Assembly (NCBI GenBank): GCA_022565415.1
Contig: JAIUMT010000024.1
Coordinates: 1-19,187, forward strand
Reading direction: 5' to 3'
Origin: Balneolales bacterium
Lineage (GTDB): Bacteria; Bacteroidota; Rhodothermia; Balneolales; HLUCCA01
Length of the DNA stretch: 19,187 nucleotides
Every line of letters begins with the position of its first letter. Within the stretch, counting starts at the first letter, position 1. The notes beneath the pieces are model-generated. The model made no database searches and had not been told where the DNA came from. It saw only the letters and a list, made by a program, of their open reading frames with translations. Shown here piece by piece: positions 1 through 5,731 of the stretch. A program made the translations under genes and the position numbers.

Positions 1-543
1 AAACATCATTTGCCCGGGAGTATCAACACGCTGCAATATTTTCGCGTCATAAGCGTAAATATCCCCGAACCTGTGGAAATAAATAAGGTATTGATGTTCC
101 ACGATCCGCCAGATTTCATTGTTGTTCATCTGAGGGTGATCCAGCTTGTCGGAGAGGGAGGTGTATCTGAGCGTAGGAGACTGGGAATCATCAGGTTGCC
201 AGTATCCAAATTCTTCGAACGAACCGGTGTAAAGCCGACCGTTGATCCAACTTGCCGATCGAATGATGGTTCCTGAAGGGGAGGGGTGAAGGGTTGGGCC
301 GCTGTTTCGGATTTCGATGAGTCCGTAATTGTTTGCAGCGAAAATGGTTTGCTCACCATCACTTGCGATATCCCAGTTCTGGTTACCCGCCTGAAGCTCG
401 CGCATGTCGAAACTGTTGATATGAAACTGCAACTGGGCGGATACAGACACTGCTGTGACTAAGGTACACAGTGAAGCCATCAGCCATACGATGCCGGCGG
501 GTTTTGTGGTTTTCGTACGATGAACAGTTGGTCGACTTAACAT
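1..543 (-). CDS. Two-component regulator propeller sensor, N-terminal part (runs off left edge)
   Basis: The minus strand is open from an ATG at 541-543 to the window edge (181 codons). The product begins with a basic stretch, a hydrophobic segment and a signal-peptidase-like site (VSVSA before Q). Next come blade-like sequences: 'NWDIASDGEQTIFAANNYGL' (about residues 56-75) and 'YTGSFEEFGYW' about 30 residues later. These match the periplasmic propeller of Bacteroidota two-component-regulator (Reg_prop/triple-tyrosine) proteins. In that family the propeller senses a ligand outside the membrane, and a C-terminal LuxR-type helix-turn-helix or a kinase follows a membrane segment. The output domain lies outside the window, so the output type is unknown. 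A second in-frame ATG at 556-558 would add five residues. I prefer 543 because the signal peptide is complete from there, but neither start has a Shine-Dalgarno sequence. The only weakness is truncation by the window edge. Confidence 0.82.
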   Translation of the reverse strand, partial: MLSRPTVHRTKTTKPAGIVWLMASLCTLVTAVSVSAQLQFHINSFDMRELQAGNQNWDIASDGEQTIFAANNYGLIEIRNSGPTLHPSPSGTIIRSASWINGRLYTGSFEEFGYWQPDDSQSPTLRYTSLSDKLDHPQMNNNEIWRIVEHQYLIYFHRFGDIYAYDAKILQRVDTPGQMMF

Positions 544-943
544 TATTAACCTAAACATTCGAGGTGAGCACGGTTTGAAGCTGTGTAGAAGTAGTGACCG
601 TAAGGTGTGCGGACTTGGGCAGTTTGATGGTGTTTTGGTGTTGTACACATGCTTGATTAATGAATTAGTTTAAATATGCGATTTTTCATAGTCAACTACA
701 TGTAAATTTCTAGGAAACAATGAGGTTACTGTAATCCAATTTTTCAGCCCCCACCCGCCTCAGCATCGACGAGCTTAAAGCCCAATGCGACACGCCATAT
801 TTTTTAGACTCACCACCACTATCGTTTGTCTTGAAAAACCCATTTAAATACTCAGATGGCGTAATCTCACTTAGATATCTATTTTGGATTAAAAAGGTCC
901 AATGCTATAAATCATCCTAATTGAAGGAATAGTAATCCTTCAA
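544..943. other. Gene-poor intergenic stretch
   Basis: This is about 400 bp of AT-rich DNA upstream of the propeller gene and downstream of the gene remnant at 944-1213. It should carry the promoter of the minus-strand propeller gene, but I see no convincing -10/-35 pair or Bacteroidota-type promoter. The only open stretch is a 64-codon minus-strand reading frame (710-904) with no usable early start codon. I see nothing else supportable. Confidence 0.5.
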
Positions 944-1213
944 TTAATTTAAATTACGGGATTTGAATTCATTTAAATTTTCCGCAAGCTCACATAGCGC
1001 CCGTGCGATTTCAGATACTTTACGAATGTTTCCGGAGCGTTCGGCGAGAGTCTCGGCCTGCGAGGCCAGAGTACGAAGCGCATCACGCTGACGACTACCA
1101 CGGTCGTGAAAGGCCATCTCAACCTGATTTGCCGGATTGGTGATGTCTAGCAGAATAATACCATATCCTTCATAGGCTCCTCCGGCCAGAACAACCTCTG
1201 GGTAGAGGTGATG
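944..1213 (-). pseudogene. 3' remnant of an unrecognised gene (89 codons, no start)
   Basis: On the minus strand an uninterrupted frame runs from just after a TGA (1214-1216) to a TAA at 944-946. The product looks like real protein. It opens with a beta-hairpin-like, glycine-rich segment ('VVLAGGAYEGYGIILLDI'), then 'NPANQVEMAFHDRGSRQRD', then a long amphipathic helix rich in Ala, Leu and Glu up to the C-terminus. No ATG lies before residue 36 of the frame, and the sequence is cut off upstream by a stop. Between it and the end of the deacetylase gene lie only about 45 bp. I therefore read it as the C-terminal end of a gene whose 5' part was lost or frameshifted. I do not recognise the family. 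An alternative is a short gene starting at the internal ATG (M36), which would remove the best-looking part. Confidence 0.5.
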
Positions 1214-1258
1214 TCATGACACATATTTGGTCCGTGCTGACCTGTTCTATTTAAAATG

Positions 1259-2167
1259 TCAAAAGTCGCGATAAACCTCAGGGCGTTCCATGGATTCCAA
1301 TCCGCGCTCGCGAATCAAATCCCGGTAGGTAATCAGTCTTACGCGCTTACTACGAACCGCTTCTATGAACTCATCCGACAAAATGGCCTGAAGTTCTTCC
1401 TGACGATGAACCGCCATATCGGGTAATCCGAACGTGTTGAGGTCAATCATAGCATTCATATCGGATTGTGCAGGAGCAATGTGCATGACTTGAAGGTTCA
1501 CAGTGGTGTCGCTGAGGTTGTTTACCCGGTTTATTAGAGCGTCCGTTTTAGTACCAAGCGGGGCAGAAAATGTGACGTTACTGTAATTTTCATCGAACCA
1601 GCGTGAAATCCCGAGGTTGTAATCGCTGGCAATTGCCTCCACGATAGCGCGGGTTTCAGGAGTTTGAACCGCCGCGCCCATGTGGTAATCGATGTAGTCG
1701 ATGGGAAGTCCAGTATCAATGGCTCGTTGAACCTGTGCTCGAAGTTCGGCTTCGATTTCAGTGATATCAGGATTGTTGCCATACAGCAAGGAGCGGGACG
1801 GGAAGAAATATCCTTCATCGTCTACCAGTGAGGGCACTTCCGAGCGACCTAAAACTGGTCCCCAGCGATAATCGCGCCACTCTGCATTTAACGTGAGATG
1901 AACTCCGATAGAGACGTTGGGGTGGTCTCGAAGGATTTCCACAGCATGCTTCCACCAGGGAGTAGAGAACATTACCGAAACTGAAACGGGAATACCAGAT
2001 TCGATAAGTTCCTGAAACGCAAGGTTTTGTCCGTGACTCATGCCCATGTCGTCGGCCCGAATTAGCATGGTGAATTCTGTGCTGTCGGGCGGAGTGTAGT
2101 TGCTTTGTGCTTGGGTAGTGTTGCAGAGCGCTGTCATCAGCACAAATGCCAGAAAAAGCTGTCTCAT
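1259..2167 (-). CDS. Secreted YdjC/ChbG-family carbohydrate deacetylase
   Basis: The 302-residue product has a signal peptide (residues 1-20, TQA before Q), so it is exported. The mature part fits the YdjC/ChbG deacetylase fold, a TIM-barrel-like metal-dependent amidohydrolase that removes acetyl groups from N-acetylated sugars such as chito-oligosaccharides. Expected landmarks are present: 'RADDMGMSHG' (Asp39/Asp40, catalytic base and metal ligand), 'GVHLTLN' (His90) and 'IDYHMG' (His162). Together these supply the usual Asp-His-His metal site. Full family length is about 250-300 residues, so the gene looks complete. The ATG at 2165-2167 gives the full signal peptide. It stands alone on the minus strand, divergent from the sugar dehydrogenase gene, with 235 bp between them for both promoters. 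Substrate is not visible; cytoplasmic ChbG lacks a signal peptide, so this secreted form probably acts on polysaccharide fragments in the periplasm (inference). Confidence 0.85.
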   Translation of the reverse strand: MRQLFLAFVLMTALCNTTQAQSNYTPPDSTEFTMLIRADDMGMSHGQNLAFQELIESGIPVSVSVMFSTPWWKHAVEILRDHPNVSIGVHLTLNAEWRDYRWGPVLGRSEVPSLVDDEGYFFPSRSLLYGNNPDITEIEAELRAQVQRAIDTGLPIDYIDYHMGAAVQTPETRAIVEAIASDYNLGISRWFDENYSNVTFSAPLGTKTDALINRVNNLSDTTVNLQVMHIAPAQSDMNAMIDLNTFGLPDMAVHRQEELQAILSDEFIEAVRSKRVRLITYRDLIRERGLESMERPEVYRDF

Positions 2168-2402
2168 AGCGGTGTGGGTGAAATGATTCTGAGGTATCGT
2201 TGAATCAATATCGTAAGTGCGGCAAGCAGTTCAAAGGAGAATTTGCATCAACTTGTTATCCAATCTGTGTTGCTGGCGTACTGTTGTGAAAATTCATTAA
2301 ACGCTGAAACTGATTTTTCTCGGTTGCAGAATATGAATGATTACATTAGCAATGCTGTTCTATTTAAGTGCATAAAATCAGTAATAAATCTCGTTAAGTA
2401 CC

Positions 2403-3599
2403 ATGATCACAAAGATTTGCCTCATACTTTTTAGCAGTGTTATACTTTTATCCGCATGCAGAGCCCCCGAAGGACCAGTTCGCCTAACGGCGGATGTTCC
2501 AGAAGCTCAAGGATGGTCGATGGAGGTTGTGCTGGACGGACTTGAACATCCGTGGTCTGTGGCTTGGTTGCCAAATTCTGATATGCTCATAACCGAACGA
2601 CCGGGCCGACTGCGATGGATTCGTGATGGCGAGATGCAATCGGATTCGGTTAGTGGTGTTCCCGAGGTATTCGCCGATGGTCAGGCTGGACTACTTGATG
2701 TCTCCATCCATCCCAATTTTGCCGAAAATGGTTTCGTGTACCTGACCTACGCGGCTGGAAACGATGATGCGAATCGAACCACACTAGCCAGAGGAGTTTT
2801 TTCGGATGGAGCCATGAACGATGTGCAGAGTATTTTCGCAACGAATGTGGCCAAGACCGGAAATCAGCATTTTGGGTCGCGGATTGCCTGGTTGCCCGAT
2901 ACCACCATGCTAGTTAGCATAGCAGATGGCGGAAACTACATCCGATTCGACGGAGGATGGATACGCGAGCAGGCTCAAAATACGTCGAATCATCTGGGCA
3001 CGGTTGTGAATCTGACTGATGACGGTCGGCCAAAAGCTTCTGAGTATAGTGCAGTTGGGGATGCGAGCCAGGCATCGGCATCCCAAGAAGACACTGAATC
3101 TTCCATCGAGCTCCCCGAAATCTGGACTTACGGTCATCGCAATATCCAAGGACTCGCTGTTGATCCGGTCACCGGCGCGGTCTGGTCTAACGAACACGGA
3201 GCCCGGGGCGGCGACGAGCTCAATTTGCTCGAGGCGGGTGCAAACTATGGTTGGCCCATCGTAACTTACAGTCGTGAATACCACTTCCCGCGCATCACGC
3301 GGAGGACATCTAAATCCGGGATGGTAGATCCGCATGTAGTCTGGACGCCCGCTCAGGCGCCTAGCGGACTTGCCGTTTATCACGGCGATGCAATTCCTGA
3401 ATGGCAGGGTAATATATTTAGTGGCGGCCTCAAAAGCGGAGAAGTGCGGCGAATCATTCTGAATGGCTCATCCATATCCGGCGAAGAAAAACTCACCATC
3501 GGTGCACGGGTTCGTGATGTGCGCGAAGGACCGGATGGGTTTCTCTACATACTCACCGACGAAGAAAATGGGCGACTAATTCGGATTGTGCCGGAGTGA
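2403..3599 (+). CDS. PQQ-dependent aldose sugar dehydrogenase-like lipoprotein (GSDH family)
   Basis: The 398-residue product begins with a lipoprotein signal (LLSAC, lipidated Cys19), which places it on an envelope membrane. The rest is a six-bladed propeller of the glucose/sorbosone dehydrogenase family (YliI/Asd-like). These enzymes oxidise sugar aldehydes or hemiacetals with PQQ and calcium and pass electrons to the respiratory chain. Visible landmarks are 'EHPWSVAWLP' (residues 48-57), 'GLLDVSIHPNF' (97-106), 'NQHFGSR' with the probable catalytic base His156, 'YGHRN' (243-247) and 'HGARGGDELN' (265-274) followed by 'GANYGWP'. Length and motif order are normal. A Ser/Ala/Glu-rich loop (about 214-236) precedes the YGHRN blade. 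The start is the ATG giving the complete lipobox. An upstream frame from 2243 overlaps it out of frame and looks spurious. PQQ would have to come from biosynthesis elsewhere or from outside the cell, because no pqq genes are in the window. Confidence 0.88.
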   Translation: MITKICLILFSSVILLSACRAPEGPVRLTADVPEAQGWSMEVVLDGLEHPWSVAWLPNSDMLITERPGRLRWIRDGEMQSDSVSGVPEVFADGQAGLLDVSIHPNFAENGFVYLTYAAGNDDANRTTLARGVFSDGAMNDVQSIFATNVAKTGNQHFGSRIAWLPDTTMLVSIADGGNYIRFDGGWIREQAQNTSNHLGTVVNLTDDGRPKASEYSAVGDASQASASQEDTESSIELPEIWTYGHRNIQGLAVDPVTGAVWSNEHGARGGDELNLLEAGANYGWPIVTYSREYHFPRITRRTSKSGMVDPHVVWTPAQAPSGLAVYHGDAIPEWQGNIFSGGLKSGEVRRIILNGSSISGEEKLTIGARVRDVREGPDGFLYILTDEENGRLIRIVPE

Positions 3600-3719
3600 T
3601 TGGGCGTGTTTGTTCGATAGAAGTGGCGAATATAATGGTCTTTGAACGCGATATTAAATCGGGTAATGAGGAACCAGTATAGTTGATTTAATCTGTCATG
3701 AATAGGGCGAATTATTCAC

Positions 3720-4634
3720 TCAAAACACCACAAACTCGTTGCAAATCAGTACCGGTCCGGCTTCGTTGAAACCAATCAACATGGCAAACAGATCCACCGG
3801 TATGGCTCCGTTTTCTGTCTCTGCTACCAAATCTGGTAGCATGCGCTCATCCATCAAAACCCAGTAGGAATTCATGCCAAAAGTGACTTCAATTTCAATC
3901 TGAAAAGATGCAAGTACATCCGGTTCGAGGTTTCTGGACTCCCCCCAAATATCCAGTATATCACGTGACTTTTCCTTGGCCGGGCGAGAATTCCCTGTAA
4001 AGACCACCCGAGGTCGGAATGATGTAGCGTTGAACATAATCATTGGTAAGTTATCATCTTCGGGAGCATACATCGTAACTACCTGATGAATATGCATCAG
4101 GCTGTAATTGAACCAGTTTTCACTAAATCCGAAATGCCGCAGAACAGTCTCATCACCGCGTACCGCAAAGCTGTATAAACCGGTATCCTCCTTAATTTCG
4201 AAAGAATAGTTGCCAGAATCGTAGAAGTATAACATGACATCCCTGTCTTCAATAAAAGTGGAATCAGATGGGATTCCGAGCCTTTCGTATAGATCGCTTC
4301 TCGACATACCCAAGGTGATGTCGCCGAAAAGTTGTTGGTTACGGTCATATCCTGAAATCTGTAAAGAATAAGCGTATGGCATTCGATAAGGAGGAAATTG
4401 TATCACTGCGATGGTTCTTTCCTGCCCGTTCAGCATCAGAGCCAGTAGATGCGTTCCGTCTTGAAGCTGTTCCTGATGGATGACGTTGTAGCCGGAACTA
4501 AGTGCATCTTGCACGTGCATGCCGTAATAAAACGGTCCGAGCTCAAGAGAACCAGGGTGTTGCTGGGCGTAAATTGAGTTGGCGGATAGAATTCCAACAA
4601 TGAAAATTAGCAAGACATTAATTTTAGACGACAT
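3720..4634 (-). CDS. Secreted protein of unknown function
   Basis: I do not recognise this family. The open frame reaches a TTG at 4641-4643, but the first ATG (4632-4634) begins a textbook signal peptide (residues 1-23, IYA before QQ), so I start there (304 residues). The mature protein has two short similar-looking motifs: 'FYYGMHVQDALSSGY' (35-49) and 'ITLGMSRSDLYERLGIPS' (107-124). The second resembles the 'G-M-(S/T)-x2-(E/D)-(V/L)-x3-LG-x-P' signature of SmpA/BamE-like small periplasmic domains. The remainder is predicted beta-rich, with many aromatic residues and no membrane segment. It is a single-gene unit, convergent with the sugar dehydrogenase (about 120 bp between ends) and downstream of the toxin-antitoxin pair. 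The BamE resemblance is only at motif level and does not establish function. Confidence 0.75.
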   Translation of the reverse strand: MSSKINVLLIFIVGILSANSIYAQQHPGSLELGPFYYGMHVQDALSSGYNVIHQEQLQDGTHLLALMLNGQERTIAVIQFPPYRMPYAYSLQISGYDRNQQLFGDITLGMSRSDLYERLGIPSDSTFIEDRDVMLYFYDSGNYSFEIKEDTGLYSFAVRGDETVLRHFGFSENWFNYSLMHIHQVVTMYAPEDDNLPMIMFNATSFRPRVVFTGNSRPAKEKSRDILDIWGESRNLEPDVLASFQIEIEVTFGMNSYWVLMDERMLPDLVAETENGAIPVDLFAMLIGFNEAGPVLICNEFVVF

Positions 4635-4742
4635 ATACGACAATATTTGAAGTGAACTTGATGACTTTTAACCCTCGTTTATGCCTCGCTTAGATAACTG
4701 CATAAAACGTTAACGACTATACCGATTTGTTTTTTTAAAGAC

Positions 4743-4769
4743 AAAAAAAAAGCGTCAAATGTTGCTTTT
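4743..4769 (-). terminator. Possible intrinsic terminator downstream of the PIN toxin gene
   Basis: Read on the minus strand, AAAAGC and GCTTTT can pair around a 10-nt loop, and the second arm runs into nine consecutive T. It begins about 17 bases past the toxin stop codon, in the right place and orientation to end the antitoxin-toxin transcript. The stem is short and AT-rich, so the call is weak. Confidence 0.4.
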
Positions 4770-4785
4770 CTAAACGATGTCCACC

Positions 4786-5181
4786 TCACCAAATGGTTCG
4801 AACGTGATTGTACTCTTTTAGTAAACGATCGGCGGTGATAAGTGCCGCGCCGCGGGACATTGCCGTTGCAGTGATGATTCTATCTGCTGGGTCACCATGA
4901 AACGAACCGGGAAGTCGTGTCGACAACACCGCAATTTTCGTATCAACCTGAATCCATTCCATTTTCGGAAGTCTTCCGGCCAGCTCAATCCATTCACTTA
5001 CATCATGTATGAGCGACAACCGACCTTTCTGAACCAGCATCCCAATCTCCCATGCCGAAATCGTACTTATTCCTAGTTTTTCTGCGGCCTCGATGGACTT
5101 TTTTGCTTTTGTAGAAAGCCTGTTCGACTCGGATGCGTGCCATAGCAGAGTATGGGTGTCTAAAATGACCATTTCGCTCAT
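4786..5181 (-). CDS. PIN-domain ribonuclease toxin (VapC-like)
   Basis: The 131-residue protein is a single PIN domain of the 'LDTHTLLW' subgroup (COG3744-like). Four acidic residues expected for the magnesium site are visible: Asp8 in 'VILDTHTLLW', Glu45 in 'ISAWEIGML', Asp97 or Asp100 in 'HGDPADRIITATA' and Asp118 in 'LITADRLL'. The nuclease therefore looks intact. PIN toxins of this type cleave specific RNAs, often tRNA, and slow growth when the antitoxin is lost. The start ATG overlaps the antitoxin stop in an ATGA arrangement, so the two genes are translationally coupled with the antitoxin first, as usual. M4 is a possible alternative start. RNA target cannot be read from the sequence. 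Confidence 0.88.
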   Translation of the reverse strand: MSEMVILDTHTLLWHASESNRLSTKAKKSIEAAEKLGISTISAWEIGMLVQKGRLSLIHDVSEWIELAGRLPKMEWIQVDTKIAVLSTRLPGSFHGDPADRIITATAMSRGAALITADRLLKEYNHVRTIW

Positions 5182-5405
5182 CTGTCTGCCTCCCAGGTCT
5201 CGTCTATTGGGCTGACCAAATCATCTTCGTGTAGAATAGAATCTTTAAGTGGATTTATGCCGGATAAATCCGCTGTAGGTTTACTCACCTCAGCAACCAC
5301 CTTATCGTGTTTGGTAACCGTATAGGAAACGGCATCCTCCTGCACTTCGCGAATGATTTCCAGGCAGCGGGCCTTAAATTCGGTAATACTGATTGTTTTT
5401 TTCAT
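5178..5405 (-). CDS. Phd/YefM-family antitoxin
   Basis: The 75-residue product begins 'MKKTISITEFKARCLEIIRE', the DNA-binding N-terminal half typical of Phd/YefM antitoxins. It continues 'YTVTKHDKVVAEVSKP' and ends in an acidic tail (about 47-75) rich in Asp and Glu, the part that wraps and blocks the PIN toxin. It precedes and overlaps the toxin gene by 4 bp. Such antitoxins bind DNA through the N-terminal half and repress their own operon. The 7-bp inverted repeat immediately upstream (5409-5447) is a plausible operator. The protein is complete and of normal length. Confidence 0.85.
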   Translation of the reverse strand: MKKTISITEFKARCLEIIREVQEDAVSYTVTKHDKVVAEVSKPTADLSGINPLKDSILHEDDLVSPIDETWEADR

Positions 5406-5731
5406 AAGTGACTATGCGGTGTACAAAGTGGTCATTTAATATAGTCATTTTTGCAGATGCATCAAATTTTAGTAGAAAATTCTGTCCATTGCGAACCAAG
5501 TTTAGTTCCTATCGAATAACCAAAAAGATTTTAGCTAAGTCAAGCGCACATCTACAGCGAATCCTGCCAGATGATACAGTACATTTTGTCCCGTTGATGC
5601 CAAACATTCTAGGTTAATCTTTTCGGATCACTCACAAAGCCCAGCTAATAATTCCCATTACTACACCATTTTGCTATAAAAATCCTTATATATAGGTATA
5701 ATAACATATTCACAAACGTTCTCAGACCAGC
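5406..5731. other. Divergent intergenic region between the TA pair and the P-type ATPase
   Basis: These 325 bp separate two divergent transcripts and should hold both promoters. A TATAAT occurs at 5697-5702, 30 bases before the ATPase start, with a TTGCTA at 5671-5676, but the 20-bp spacing is too long for a confident promoter. A frame at 5408-5617 starting with GTG has no protein-like character and I do not call it. I see nothing else. Confidence 0.45.
5409..5447. promoter_or_regulatory. Inverted repeat upstream of the antitoxin; candidate autoregulatory operator
   Basis: A perfect 7-bp inverted repeat, TGACTAT (5409-5415) and ATAGTCA (5441-5447), begins three bases upstream of the antitoxin start codon, with 25 bp between the arms. 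Position and symmetry fit an operator for dimeric Phd-type antitoxins that repress their own operon. The symmetry is seen directly; the operator role is inference. Confidence 0.35.

Noticed and set aside
710..904. 64-codon minus-strand open stretch in the left intergenic region
   Set aside because: It has no start codon near its beginning, is preceded directly by a stop, and has no recognisable motif. A frame this long is not rare by chance in AT-rich DNA.
2243..2434. Small plus-strand frame ahead of the sugar dehydrogenase
   Set aside because: It overlaps the dehydrogenase signal peptide out of frame, lacks protein-like composition and starts with a non-ATG codon.
5408..5617. Small plus-strand frame in the TA/ATPase intergenic region
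   Set aside because: GTG start without ribosome binding site, no motif, and it covers the presumed antitoxin operator.
5671..5702. TTGCTA/TATAAT promoter for the ATPase
   Set aside because: The spacer is 20 bp, longer than sigma-70-type promoters tolerate well, and Bacteroidota promoters use a different consensus.
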